DNA from: F23-B02 sp963650165 | Lineage (GTDB): Bacteria > Bacillota > Clostridia > Oscillospirales > Oscillospiraceae | Assembly: GCA_963650165.1 (NCBI GenBank) | Contig: CAVJKX010000003.1 | Span: 1 to 64,000, forward strand | Length of the DNA stretch: 64,000 nt | Reading direction: 5' to 3' | In this document: positions 25,892 to 34,324 of the stretch, one piece after another | Layout of the letters: each line of letters starts with the position of its first letter | How positions within the stretch are numbered: position 1 is the stretch's first letter | The notes under the pieces: generated by a model | The model's database searches: none | The model's input: the letters and a program-made list of their open reading frames with translations, nothing else | What the model was told of the DNA's origin: nothing | Position numbers and translations under genes: made by a program

Positions 25892-25920
25892 ATTATCTCA
25901 CACCGCTGACATTTTTTCAA
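25892..25920 (-). promoter_or_regulatory. Promoter of rsmE
   Basis: Minus strand: -35 TTGAAA (25920-25915), 17-nt spacer, -10 GATAAT (25897-25892). It overlaps the divergent promoter for the 53-residue ORF. Confidence 0.65.
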
Positions 25921-25935
25921 GAGCGCGCATATAAT
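25906..25935 (+). promoter_or_regulatory. Promoter of 53-residue small ORF
   Basis: -35 CTGACA (25906-25911), 18-nt spacer, -10 TATAAT (25930-25935), 15 nt before the ORF start. Confidence 0.65.
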
Positions 25936-25950
25936 GCACCGGTGAAGTCT

Positions 25951-26112
25951 ATGGAATTTGATAATTTCGAAAGCGTGTGGCAGCGCGTGACCGCTCAGGA
26001 CGGGGAGCTCCCGCTCCCTGCGCCGCCGCAGGAGAATAAGCGTGAGGAAAAGCTCTGCGTCATAAAGCAAAGCCGGAAAAGCTGCGCCGTGCGCTTTATC
26101 GCAGGGCAGTAA
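25951..26112 (+). CDS. 53-residue small protein, unknown
   Basis: Starts MEFDNFESVWQRVTAQDG, then a Pro-rich LPLPAPPQ stretch and a basic C-terminus with two cysteines (KLCVIKQ, SCAVRF). It has its own promoter, a GGTG weak ribosome site and a strong terminator right behind it, which argues for a real gene. The first half resembles the start of ferritin-like-domain small proteins of gut Clostridia as I remember them, so it may be the truncated head of such a gene. That is uncertain. Confidence 0.55.
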   Translation: MEFDNFESVWQRVTAQDGELPLPAPPQENKREEKLCVIKQSRKSCAVRFIAGQ

Positions 26113-26134
26113 AAAGCCCCCTGACGGGGGCTTT
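26113..26134. terminator. Bidirectional intrinsic terminator
   Basis: AAAGCCCCC/GGGGGCTTT stem with a 4-nt loop between the small ORF and the convergent prmA. Confidence 0.85.
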
Positions 26135-26148
26135 CGGAATTTTTCATT

Positions 26149-27063
26149 TCACCTGCACTCGAAACAGTGCCATTCTTCCTCATGCCGGTGGGCAATGATC
26201 TCAAGTCCGGCCGAGCGCAGAGCGGCGGCGACCTCGTCCTCGCGGCCGTCGATGATGCCGGAGGTGATGAACACGCCGCCCTGAGCCATGAAGGCGCGGA
26301 CAAAGGGCGCAAGCTGGATTATCACGTCCGACACGATGTTTGCAAGCACGATATCATAGCCCGTGCCGAGCATTTCGCGCAGCTTCTTATCGCCGATTAT
26401 ATCTCCTGCACAGACAGTCATTTTGTCCTTGCCGATGCCGTTGAGCGCCGCATTTTCCATGACGATGTCGGGCGCCTTGGGGTCAATGTCGCAGGCGGTG
26501 CAGCTCTTGCTTCCCAAAACGAGTGCGCCGATGCCGAGTATGCCGCTGCCGCAGCCGAGGTCGAGCACGCTTCTGCCCTCGCCCGCGTATTTTTCAAGCG
26601 CCGTGAGGCACATGCGCGTCGTTGCGTGCGAGCCCGTGCCGAACAGGAGGCCGGGGTCGAGGCGCAGGGGCACCCTGCCCTCCCCGGAGCAGTCTATCCA
26701 CTCCGGAACGACGAGGAGCTTTTCGCCTATCTCCAGCGGCTCGTAATACTGCTTCCAGTTATTCTCCCAGTCGGCATCGCAGACGGGCGCAGTTTTTACC
26801 TCGAACTCAGCGCTGACGGCATCGAGCAGCGCAGCGCCCGCGTCGTTATCCTCGAGGTAGAACTTAACGCGCGATACGCCCCTGTAGCTTTCCTCAAGAG
26901 AGGCATCGACATAGTCCCAGTACTGACGGTTATTTTCAAGAAAGGCCTTGAAATCATCCTCGTTTTCGATGACAAAGCCGTCTATGCCGAGCGCCGTCAG
27001 CCTGTCGCAGATCTCGTCTGTATTTTTATTTTTATTTTCTATCGTTACTTCCGTGTAATTCAT
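26149..27063 (-). CDS. prmA: Ribosomal protein L11 methyltransferase
   Basis: 304 aa. An N-terminal substrate-recognition domain precedes a class I methyltransferase: GLLFGTGSHATTRMCL near residue 145, motif I LDLGCGSGILGIGAL near 169, and the NI motif VLANIVSDVI near 242. It trimethylates L11. ATG at 27063 is preferred over a TTG two codons earlier because GAGGA is spaced 7 nt from it. In many Firmicutes prmA is directly followed by rsmE; here the order is kept but the 53-residue ORF and two terminators separate them. Confidence 0.96.
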   Translation of the reverse strand: MNYTEVTIENKNKNTDEICDRLTALGIDGFVIENEDDFKAFLENNRQYWDYVDASLEESYRGVSRVKFYLEDNDAGAALLDAVSAEFEVKTAPVCDADWENNWKQYYEPLEIGEKLLVVPEWIDCSGEGRVPLRLDPGLLFGTGSHATTRMCLTALEKYAGEGRSVLDLGCGSGILGIGALVLGSKSCTACDIDPKAPDIVMENAALNGIGKDKMTVCAGDIIGDKKLREMLGTGYDIVLANIVSDVIIQLAPFVRAFMAQGGVFITSGIIDGREDEVAAALRSAGLEIIAHRHEEEWHCFECR

Positions 27064-27080
27064 ATTCAATCCTCAAAACT

Positions 27081-27100
27081 GCCCCGCCGGACGGCGGGGC
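27081..27100. terminator. Hairpin between hpf and prmA
   Basis: GCCCCGCC pairs with GGCGGGGC over a 4-nt loop; on the minus strand followed by AGTTTTG. Ends the hpf message. Confidence 0.7.
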
Positions 27101-27119
27101 AGCAGTAATTTTATTGTTC

Positions 27120-27662
27120 TTATTCGACGTCGTCGCTTATAAGACCGTAGCCGCCGTTCTTGCGGCGATAGACTACCGAGACCGCGCCGTCGGACTGCTC
27201 GTTGCGGAACACGAAGAACTCATGCTCGAGCAGGTTCATCTGGAGTATTGCCTCCTCTGGAGACATGGGCTTGATTGGGAAGCGCTTGCTGCGCACGATC
27301 TTGAACTCCTCATCCTCCTCATCGTCCGCGGGGATGAAGGCCGGTCTTGCCTCCTTCTCGAGCGCACCCTCTCTCAGGCGCTTTTCCAGACGTGTCTTGT
27401 TCTTGCGGATCTGACGCTCGATGGCCGCGACGCCGGAATCAACGGAGGCATACATATCGTTTGTAAGCTCGCTGGCTCTGTAGTACAGGCCGTTGTTTGA
27501 AACCGTGATCTCAGCCAGGAACCTGCCGCGCTCCATGCTGAACGTGATGCTTGCGCTGCTTTCGGTCTTAAAGAAGCGGTCGAGTTTGCCAACCTTGCGC
27601 TCAGTATATGCTCTGAGCTCTTCGGAGGAACCCATCTTTTTTTCGGTGAACGTAAATTTCAT
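27120..27662 (-). CDS. hpf: Ribosome hibernation-promoting factor, long form
   Basis: 180 aa from the ATG at 27662 (AAAGGAG upstream; the longer frame is untranslated leader). Residues 1-95 are the HPF/YfiA domain; after an acidic linker (DDEEDEEF) comes the C-terminal dimerisation domain with RFPIKPMSPEEAILQMNLLEHEFFVF split motif. Long HPF dimerises 70S ribosomes into 100S particles in stationary phase. Its leader contains a perfect palindrome at 27686-27701. Confidence 0.95.
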   Translation of the reverse strand: MKFTFTEKKMGSSEELRAYTERKVGKLDRFFKTESSASITFSMERGRFLAEITVSNNGLYYRASELTNDMYASVDSGVAAIERQIRKNKTRLEKRLREGALEKEARPAFIPADDEEDEEFKIVRSKRFPIKPMSPEEAILQMNLLEHEFFVFRNEQSDGAVSVVYRRKNGGYGLISDDVE

Positions 27663-27685
27663 ATTTGCCGGCTCCTTTCTGCTTT

Positions 27686-27701
27686 GCAGGATATCTCCTG
27701 C
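27686..27701. promoter_or_regulatory. Palindrome in hpf leader
   Basis: Perfect inverted repeat GCAGGA-TATC-TCCTGC, about 25 nt upstream of the hpf start and downstream of a TATACT -10-like box. It could be an operator or a leader hairpin that affects ribosome access. Confidence 0.4.
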
Positions 27702-27785
27702 TTGGCTACAGTATAGCACACAAAAGCGCAAAATGAAAGTGTTTTGTGAAATTTGCCTTAAAAATTCAAAATTTATTCAGTTTTT

Positions 27786-29747
27786 TTATTCAACACTGAT
27801 ATAGCAGTCGGGCAGTGCGGCTTTGAGCGCCTGCAGGGACGCGGCGGAAATGTCGTTTCCGCTGAGCCAGAGCTGCTTGAGCCCGGTCAGTGAGCAGAGC
27901 GCCGAAACGTCGCTTATGCGGTTGTTTGAAAGGTCGAGCGTTTCGAGCGTTTTGAGCTGCGAGAGTGCGGTCAGGCGCGATATGGAGTTACCCGAAAGGT
28001 CGAGGTGCTTTACGTTCGTAAAGCCCGCCGCCGCGGATATATCGCTCAGCCCCAGTCCGTTTGCCTCGACCGTTTCCGCGGCGCTGTCAAAGCTCTTGCC
28101 GCCGAGAACGATCTCGCTTTTGAGCTCCGAATGGCTTATCGTGCAGCCCGTAAGCTTCTTCTGCAGCGCCGCCACGGCCGTTTCGCCGAGTTCGGAGTTA
28201 TCCTTAATGCTCAGCTTTTTGAGGTTTTTGAGCCCGTAGAGCTCCTCGAGATCGGAGTCTTCAAGGCCGATGTTATCCATCCACAGGGTCTTGAGATTTG
28301 TAAGCCTGCCGATGGCGGCAATGCTGCCGAGCTCGTTTCCGCTGACGTTGAGCTCCGCAAGCGTCGATATATCCTGGAGCGCCGCCACGGATTTTATCCT
28401 GTTGCCGGAGAGGTTGAGGTACTCAAGCTTAGGCAGGCTCATCAGCGGGCTTATATCGCTTATGCGGTTATCGGAAAGGTCGAGCTCCGTCAGCAGTGGC
28501 AGATCGACCAGCGCGGAGATATCCGAAACGGAGTTATCCGAAAGGTCGAGCTTTTTGAGCTTCGTGCAGGCCGACAGCAGCGTTATGTCATGCACGTCGC
28601 AGCCGGAGAGATCGAGCTCCGTCACGTTGCTTTTGAAGGTCTTGCCGCCGAGCTTTATCTCGACAACGTCCTCCTTCGCATCGTCGCTGTAAACGATGCA
28701 CTCGGGCAGCTCCTCCTTGAGCTTTTTAAGCTGCGACTGGCTTATATCCATGTCGCCGATGGTGAGCATGGACAGGCTGTCGAGCCCGTAAAGAGGGCTG
28801 AAGTCCTTTATCTCGTTGCCGTCAAGGTGCAGCGTTCTGAGCGATGTGAGCTTTTTGAGCGGCGTCAGATCGCTTATCTTGTTCTTTGAAAGGTCAAGCG
28901 TCGTGAGCTTTTTAAGCGAGGACAGGAAGTCGAGCCCTTCTATCTTATTGTCCGAAAGCTTGAGGCTCGTAAGCTCGGTGAGCTTTGCAATATCCTTCAG
29001 GGCATCCGAGCCCGCGCCCTTGCCCGAGAGATCGAGCGACGTTGTTTCCACATCGTACTGCTCGCCGAGGATAACGACGATCTTCCCGCTGTCGTAGTCC
29101 TCCTTGGCCTTTTTCAGGCGCTCTATCTCGGTTTTTATCTTCTCGTCGCCGCTCGTGGAGCTTTCCAGAATGGCGATGGCGTTTACATAGTCGTACTTAG
29201 CCTCATAGCAGCGGCTCATCAGCAGCAGGCACTCGTCGGTCTTTTTGATCTCCATCGCCTCGCGCAGCTTGGCAAGGGCGTTGTCGTAGTCACCGTCGTA
29301 GTAGTATTCCTTTGCCTGCGACAGGGCGCTGTCATAGTCGTTCTCCGTGCCGCCGCTCTTGAGCGCCAGCACCACAGCGAGCATCACGGCAAGAGCCGCC
29401 GCAATGGCAACGCATATTATAATGAGCCTCTTTTTCTTCTTATGCTCGCGGCGCTCGGCAATTATGCGCTCGGCGTCCGAGCCGCCGTTATCGCCGTATT
29501 CCTCGTCGTACTCCGGCTCGCCGGCATATTCCGGCTCGCCGTCCTCGTTCTGCGGAGTGAGCTCATAGCCCTCCGTTTCGCGCAGTATCTCCTCAAGCTC
29601 GGGGTCGAAAAGGCTCTTATAGCCCTCGTTTACCGTATCGAGCACGGTCTTTTCCTCCTCGGTTCTGGAAAGCTGCTGCTCGATATCGCTTTTCTTGACG
29701 ACCACGGTCTTTTCCTCGCTCGGGTCCTTTCTTACGGTATCACTCAT
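27786..29747 (-). CDS. Leucine-rich-repeat membrane protein
   Basis: 653 aa. A charged cytoplasmic head (about 1-110) is followed by one membrane helix (about 112-135), a short TPR-like helical region (about 140-215, with YYYDGDYDNALAKLREA), and then three blocks of SDS22/internalin-type leucine-rich repeats of about 21-22 residues (LTSLKLSDNKI, LTTLDLSKNKI and similar) to the end. Topology suggests LRRs outside. ATG at 29747 chosen because AAAGGAGG is 9 nt upstream. Overlaps the previous gene by 8 bases. Ligand unknown. Confidence 0.9.
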   Translation of the reverse strand: MSDTVRKDPSEEKTVVVKKSDIEQQLSRTEEEKTVLDTVNEGYKSLFDPELEEILRETEGYELTPQNEDGEPEYAGEPEYDEEYGDNGGSDAERIIAERREHKKKKRLIIICVAIAAALAVMLAVVLALKSGGTENDYDSALSQAKEYYYDGDYDNALAKLREAMEIKKTDECLLLMSRCYEAKYDYVNAIAILESSTSGDEKIKTEIERLKKAKEDYDSGKIVVILGEQYDVETTSLDLSGKGAGSDALKDIAKLTELTSLKLSDNKIEGLDFLSSLKKLTTLDLSKNKISDLTPLKKLTSLRTLHLDGNEIKDFSPLYGLDSLSMLTIGDMDISQSQLKKLKEELPECIVYSDDAKEDVVEIKLGGKTFKSNVTELDLSGCDVHDITLLSACTKLKKLDLSDNSVSDISALVDLPLLTELDLSDNRISDISPLMSLPKLEYLNLSGNRIKSVAALQDISTLAELNVSGNELGSIAAIGRLTNLKTLWMDNIGLEDSDLEELYGLKNLKKLSIKDNSELGETAVAALQKKLTGCTISHSELKSEIVLGGKSFDSAAETVEANGLGLSDISAAAGFTNVKHLDLSGNSISRLTALSQLKTLETLDLSNNRISDVSALCSLTGLKQLWLSGNDISAASLQALKAALPDCYISVE

Positions 29748-30420
29748 GCTCATCACCCTCCTTTGAAAGCTCGCCGGACACGGTCTCCGACGCGGGCGGC
29801 TCCTCGTTGCTGACGAGGAGGTCTATTGTCTGCTGCTCGGCGCTGCCCGCCCTTTCGGCCGCGAAATCGCGTCTTTTCATGGCAAAGCAGGTGCACAGGA
29901 GCGCAGCCATTATGCACAGCACCGATATCTCCGGCAGGAGCTCTGCAAGCTCCACCGTTTTGTCCGCCGGTGCGATCATGTCTCTGTCCAGGTAGATATG
30001 TACTGCAAGCGGCAGTCCGAACAGCGGCAGCAGCAGCCACTTTGTCCGGATGACGCCGAACACCGTCGCCGTGTAGATAAACGCGACGGCAAGATACAGG
30101 CATATGCACAGCACCGTGTGCAGTATGCTGTCAAAGCCGAAGGCCTTTACGATGAAAAACATAACGCCCAGCAATACCGGTATGAAGGTCAGGCTGAAAA
30201 GCCGCCTGCCCGCATACAGGATCAGGACGATAAACAGCAGGTTGCAGAGTATCGGCAGGGCTATCTGGAACGTGATGAAGCCTGAGGTCTGATTCGACCA
30301 GAAGCCCCAGTAGCCGAGAAAGCGGCACAGCGCCGAAAGCAGCATGAAAATCACGGCAAGCTTTACGAAAAAGTTCCTTTTGCTCACCGAATACCTTATC
30401 TTGTCGTTTTCTGTCTCCAT
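29740..30420 (-). CDS. Multi-span membrane protein, unknown
   Basis: 226 aa from the ATG at 30420 (GGAGGG upstream); the longer frame of 276 aa lies mostly in the preceding gene. About six hydrophobic segments between residues 20 and 180, then an acidic cytoplasmic tail rich in Glu. No family motif recognised. It is sandwiched between an M29 aminopeptidase and the LRR protein on the same strand, overlapping the latter, so the three are probably co-transcribed and it may partner the LRR protein in the membrane. Confidence 0.8.
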   Translation of the reverse strand: METENDKIRYSVSKRNFFVKLAVIFMLLSALCRFLGYWGFWSNQTSGFITFQIALPILCNLLFIVLILYAGRRLFSLTFIPVLLGVMFFIVKAFGFDSILHTVLCICLYLAVAFIYTATVFGVIRTKWLLLPLFGLPLAVHIYLDRDMIAPADKTVELAELLPEISVLCIMAALLCTCFAMKRRDFAAERAGSAEQQTIDLLVSNEEPPASETVSGELSKEGDEHE

Positions 30421-30434
30421 ATTGTTCCCTCCGA

Positions 30435-31661
30435 TCAGAAGGCCCAGCTTCCGTTTTTGAATATCTGCACCTGCCGGCCGTCGGCCGTTTCGCCGACAAT
30501 GTCGAGATCTTCCGAGCCTATCATGAAGTCCTCGTGGATCATGGACGAATTTATGCCCATATCGCGGCACTGCTCAAGCGTGTAGTTTTCAAAGCCGTCT
30601 ATGCAGTTTGCAAAGCCGTCGCCGAGGGCGAGGTGGCAGGCGGCGTTTTCGTCAAAGAGCGTGTTGAAAAACATGATGCCGCTGTTTCTTATCGGGCTGT
30701 CGTAGGGCACGAGCGCGCACTCGCCGAGCATTCCGGAGCCCTCGTCCATATTGACGAGCGTTTTGAGCGCATCCTCGCCCTTTTCGGCCTTCACCTCCGT
30801 GACGGTGCCGTTTTCAAAGCGGATGCTGAAATTTTCTATCATCGTACCGCGGTAGGACAGCGGGCGGGTGGAATAGACTATGCCCTCGGCCTGTCCCTTC
30901 ATGGGGCTTGTGAACACCTCCTCGCTGGGGATGTTGGGGTTATAGGTGACATGCGTTCCGACCGTATCCTCCGCTCCGGCGAGAAATCTTGCCTGCGGGA
31001 TAAGGCCGACGGTAAAATCGGTGCCGTTTGAGCTTTTATAGTGCAGCCTGCGCAGCGAGAGCGAATTGAGGTATTCGCAGCGGCTCTTGAGATCCGCGTT
31101 GTGCCCGCGCCATGCCGCCATGCCGTCGCCGTCGGCGCGCGAGGTGTACAGTATGGCCTCCCAGAGCTTTTCGACGGCCTCGTCCTCACCGAGCCCGGGG
31201 AATACCTTTTTCGCCCAAGCCTTTCCGGGCACGGCGGCGATGACCCACTGGTATTTGTTCTCCATCGAATCGCGTATTGGCTTTATCACCGGCCAGCGGA
31301 GCTGAACGCTTCTGCCCCACTTTTCCTGATCGAGCCCGTCAAGCCCGGCGGGGTCTGCCGATTCGATATATATCATCGCCGGCAGCGTTTCCGCCCGGTG
31401 CAGCAGCTTTTCCTTTTCCCACTTTTTCACCTCGCCCAGGCGCTCGACCGTCTGGTACTTAACATGCTTGAGCCGCAGCGGCTGATGCGTCCACTCGACC
31501 CTGACCTCGGCCGCTCCGGCGAGGTAGCACTGCTCGACGAGCATTTCCACGAATTCCGGCTGATCGAGCTCGGCGGAGATGACGACATCCTGTCCCTTCT
31601 GTACGTTCGCGCCGACCCTTACGATGAGCTCGGCATAGCTTTCAAGCTTTCTGGCATCCAT
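30435..31661 (-). CDS. M29 family aminopeptidase
   Basis: 408 aa, the usual length for thermophilic aminopeptidase/AmpS/PepS. Seen motifs: N-terminal LIVRVGANVQKGQDVVI, EWTHQPL, and the metal-site region NIPSEEVFTSPMKG with the two Glu ligands, followed by SMIHEDFMIGSEDLDI near the C-terminus containing the His and Asp ligands. It removes N-terminal residues from peptides in the cytoplasm. First gene of a three-gene unit; only 14 nt to the membrane protein gene. Confidence 0.94.
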   Translation of the reverse strand: MDARKLESYAELIVRVGANVQKGQDVVISAELDQPEFVEMLVEQCYLAGAAEVRVEWTHQPLRLKHVKYQTVERLGEVKKWEKEKLLHRAETLPAMIYIESADPAGLDGLDQEKWGRSVQLRWPVIKPIRDSMENKYQWVIAAVPGKAWAKKVFPGLGEDEAVEKLWEAILYTSRADGDGMAAWRGHNADLKSRCEYLNSLSLRRLHYKSSNGTDFTVGLIPQARFLAGAEDTVGTHVTYNPNIPSEEVFTSPMKGQAEGIVYSTRPLSYRGTMIENFSIRFENGTVTEVKAEKGEDALKTLVNMDEGSGMLGECALVPYDSPIRNSGIMFFNTLFDENAACHLALGDGFANCIDGFENYTLEQCRDMGINSSMIHEDFMIGSEDLDIVGETADGRQVQIFKNGSWAF

Positions 31662-31768
31662 ATATAAAAAGACTTCCTTTACTTATAATCGGGTTTATTT
31701 TATCACACGGGTTACAAAATTACTACATGTTTATATCCGCCGCGCGAAATTTTTCTCATAAATTCATA

Positions 31769-31797
31769 TTGAGTTAACATATTTCTTATAGTATACT
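31769..31797 (+). promoter_or_regulatory. Promoter of coiled-coil membrane protein gene
   Basis: -35 TTGAGT (31769-31774), 17-nt spacer, -10 TATACT (31792-31797), 28 nt before the ATG. Confidence 0.7.
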
Positions 31798-31825
31798 TAA
31801 TCAATAAATTTCTAAAGGTGATAAT

Positions 31826-33007
31826 ATGGCAGACAAAGCTCAGTTGCGGACAATATCGGTCGTTCTCGCGGTCGTATTGCTGCTGGCCGCGTTCATGACG
31901 GGGCTCACCGGCCTTGCCGACGGCAGCGGCAGCGTAAGCACGCTGCGCGCAGACTACACGGCCTTCAAATCCGAGCTCGACGCGCTCAGGGACAACGAGC
32001 AGGCGCTCAGCGACGGCAAAGCCGACTACGACGAAAAGAAGGCCGCCTATGACGAGCAGCAGGCCGCATACGACGAAAAATACAAGCAGTACGAGGCCGC
32101 CGACAGGCAGTACGCCGAGGATGTTTTGAACTACAATCAGCAGCTTATCGCCTACAGCGTCGGCAAAAACCAGCTCGACAGCAGCGGCGCACAGAGCGCC
32201 ATAGCCTCCGGGCAGGCGCAGCTGAGCTCCGGCTGGGCAGCATATAACGAGGGCAAGGCCGCTTACGATCAGCTCATGAGCGCGATAAGCGAGCTGGAGG
32301 ACAAGCATGTGCCGCATTGGATGGCGCTGAAGATAATCGGCGCGAAGGGCGGTATAGACCTCAGCGACAGCTATCTTTCCGACATGAAGGCGCAGCTCGA
32401 TTCGGCCTATGCGCAGCTTCAGGAGGGCGAGGCCGGTCTTTCGCAGGCGCAGCAGCAGGTAAGCTCCGCGCAGTCGCAGCTTGACAGCATGCAAAGCGAG
32501 ATCGCGTCGGGGCCTGAAAAGCTCGACGGCGAGGGCAAGTCCCTTACCGACACAAAGGCCGAGCTTGAAAAGGAAAAGGAGGAGCTCGACGCGAAGGCCG
32601 AGGAGCTCAAGAGCTACGAGGACATTTCCGAAAAGGTCGTGCGCGGGCGCGAAAGCCTCATCGACGAGGGCTACGGCACTGCCGAGAATACGACCTCCGA
32701 GCTTCTGAGCGCCGCAGGAAAGCACGAAAGCTCGCTGCACAGCACCTATCTGAAGGCGCAGATATCCTTTATCCTCACCTATGCCGCGCATCTGCTTGCG
32801 TCGGCAGCGGCTGCGGCCGCGCTTATACTGCTTTCAAAGGGCAAAACGGCGCCGTCATATAAGCTTGCCGTACTTGGTGTGCTTCTCGGCGCGGTGAGCG
32901 TTATCGCCTCGCTCGTTTACGGCAGCGCCGATACCCTTGCCTTTGCCGCGGCCGTCATCACCGCCGCCGGCGTGGGGCTTTCGATAAGCCTCGAAAACGA
33001 AAACTGA
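31826..33007 (+). CDS. Coiled-coil membrane protein, unknown
   Basis: 393 aa. An N-terminal membrane helix (about 9-30), a long Ala/Gln/Glu-rich coiled coil (about 40-290) with a Pro/Gly break near HVPHWMALKIIGAKGGIDL (about 162-180), and three C-terminal hydrophobic segments (about 308-385). The coil contains repeats such as YDEKKAAYDEQQAAYDEK. The arrangement resembles YhgE/Pip-type or phage-infection-protein-like envelope proteins in shape only; I see no specific motif. Monocistronic, with good promoter and terminator. Function unknown. Confidence 0.8.
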   Translation: MADKAQLRTISVVLAVVLLLAAFMTGLTGLADGSGSVSTLRADYTAFKSELDALRDNEQALSDGKADYDEKKAAYDEQQAAYDEKYKQYEAADRQYAEDVLNYNQQLIAYSVGKNQLDSSGAQSAIASGQAQLSSGWAAYNEGKAAYDQLMSAISELEDKHVPHWMALKIIGAKGGIDLSDSYLSDMKAQLDSAYAQLQEGEAGLSQAQQQVSSAQSQLDSMQSEIASGPEKLDGEGKSLTDTKAELEKEKEELDAKAEELKSYEDISEKVVRGRESLIDEGYGTAENTTSELLSAAGKHESSLHSTYLKAQISFILTYAAHLLASAAAAAALILLSKGKTAPSYKLAVLGVLLGAVSVIASLVYGSADTLAFAAAVITAAGVGLSISLENEN

Positions 33008-33010
33008 CAT

Positions 33011-33042
33011 AAAAAGCTCAGGCCAAACGGTCTGAGCTTTTT
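33011..33042. terminator. Bidirectional intrinsic terminator
   Basis: AAAAAGCTCAG pairs with CTGAGCTTTTT, including both A- and T-runs, between the convergent coiled-coil gene and the nucleotidyltransferase gene. Confidence 0.88.
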
Positions 33043-33047
33043 ATTAA

Positions 33048-33956
33048 TTAATCCCACAGCCTTTCGGGGTATACACCGCGCTTTTTCATATCGGCTATCG
33101 CGGCCCTGACAGAGTCGAGATCCTCGCGGTAGGTCATGCCGTACCACGTTTCATTGCACTCGAGTATGCGCACAGTCGCAAGTCCCTCCCGCAGCTGCTC
33201 GTTTGCAGCCGAGGGCAGGAAGTATTCGCACTTGAGGGGATTTGACGGCAGGCTCCTGTCCAGAAAGGCGGGGAAGCGAGCCGCAAGCTGGTCGAGCATC
33301 ATGGTCGAAAAGCCCCAGAAGTTCATGGACACGGTCACGTCGCCCGACAGCGGCACGAAGGTCTCGCCGTCCTCGGTGTAGGCGGCGTCATTGCCGCGCT
33401 TTTCTATGTGCGTGCGCTCGGTGATGTCGACAAGGAAGCCGTTTTCCGCATCGCACACGCCGCGCGCGACCGAGCCGTTTTCGGTCACGGTATTGCGCAG
33501 CTTATAGCCGACCATGGCGTACTCGCCGGGCTTTCTCTCACCGCTTAAAAAGTCGTACATTGCCCTGTATGCGCCCGCGCCGTAGAAATCGTCGGCGTTT
33601 ATGACGGCAAAGGGTCCGTCGACCGTGCCGCGGCAGCACATCACCGCGTGTCCCGTTCCCCAGGGCTTTTCCCTGCCCTCGGGAACGGCATAGCCCTCCG
33701 GCAGTACGTCGAGCTGCTGGTAGACGTAGCTTACGTCAAAATACTTTTCCATGCGCGTGCCTATGGCGGCCTTAAAGCTGTCCTCTATCTCGTGCTTTAT
33801 GATGAAGGCTATTCTGCGGAAGCCCGCGCGGTAAGCGTCGAAGAGCGAAAAGTCGATTATCGCATGCCCCTCGGGGTCAACGGCGGTTATCTGCTTCAGA
33901 CCGCCGAAGCGGCTGCCCATTCCGGCAGCCATGATTACAAGCGTCGGCTCCTTCAT
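33048..33956 (-). CDS. Sugar nucleotidyltransferase-like protein
   Basis: 302 aa. MAAGMGSRFGGLKQITAV near the N-terminus is the nucleotide-binding loop of NTP_transferase enzymes, and NADDFYGAGAY near residue 120 provides the metal-binding Asp. This group is annotated as nucleotidyltransferase or LicC-like; the substrate is unknown. It begins 1 nt from the stop of the next gene, so it is co-transcribed with the 117-residue unknown and DegV. Confidence 0.88.
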   Translation of the reverse strand: MKEPTLVIMAAGMGSRFGGLKQITAVDPEGHAIIDFSLFDAYRAGFRRIAFIIKHEIEDSFKAAIGTRMEKYFDVSYVYQQLDVLPEGYAVPEGREKPWGTGHAVMCCRGTVDGPFAVINADDFYGAGAYRAMYDFLSGERKPGEYAMVGYKLRNTVTENGSVARGVCDAENGFLVDITERTHIEKRGNDAAYTEDGETFVPLSGDVTVSMNFWGFSTMMLDQLAARFPAFLDRSLPSNPLKCEYFLPSAANEQLREGLATVRILECNETWYGMTYREDLDSVRAAIADMKKRGVYPERLWD

Positions 33957-33957
33957 A

Positions 33958-34311
33958 TCACTTACCCTTGAGATCGAGCTCGTTTATGCCCATTGCGACG
34001 GATATGCCGCGTATGGCCTCGAAGGTCTTGTCCTGCGCTATCTCCATGCCGGCGTTCATCGCGTCCTCGGTAAACTCCGTTTCCTCCTCGGGGAGCTTGA
34101 TGACCGTTTCGGTGGTGATGTCGAACACGAAGTATTTCTCCTCGGGGTCGTGGATCTTTATGTTCAGGTACAGGAACGCAAAGCCGTTCCACTCGTCGGG
34201 GAGCTTGACGGAGACCTTGCCGGTCTGCGTGAGCTGAAGCTCCGCGCCGATGCTCGTATCGAGCTTGCTTGTGAGGCTGACGGTCTTGAAATCGATGTAA
34301 TCAACGTTCAT
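33958..34311 (-). CDS. 117-residue protein, unknown (SecB-like length and pattern)
   Basis: Mixed beta-rich sequence with alternating hydrophobics (AELQLTQTGKVSVKLP, FAFLYLNIKI, KYFVFDITTETVIKLP) and a C-terminal helix. This is compatible with a small SecB-like chaperone fold, but similarity is too weak to assert. Lies between the nucleotidyltransferase (1 nt) and DegV (13 nt) on the same strand, suggesting one operon. Start ATG has a usable AGGTAAG site upstream. Confidence 0.75.
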   Translation of the reverse strand: MNVDYIDFKTVSLTSKLDTSIGAELQLTQTGKVSVKLPDEWNGFAFLYLNIKIHDPEEKYFVFDITTETVIKLPEEETEFTEDAMNAGMEIAQDKTFEAIRGISVAMGINELDLKGK

Positions 34312-34324
34312 TTTATCTTACCTT

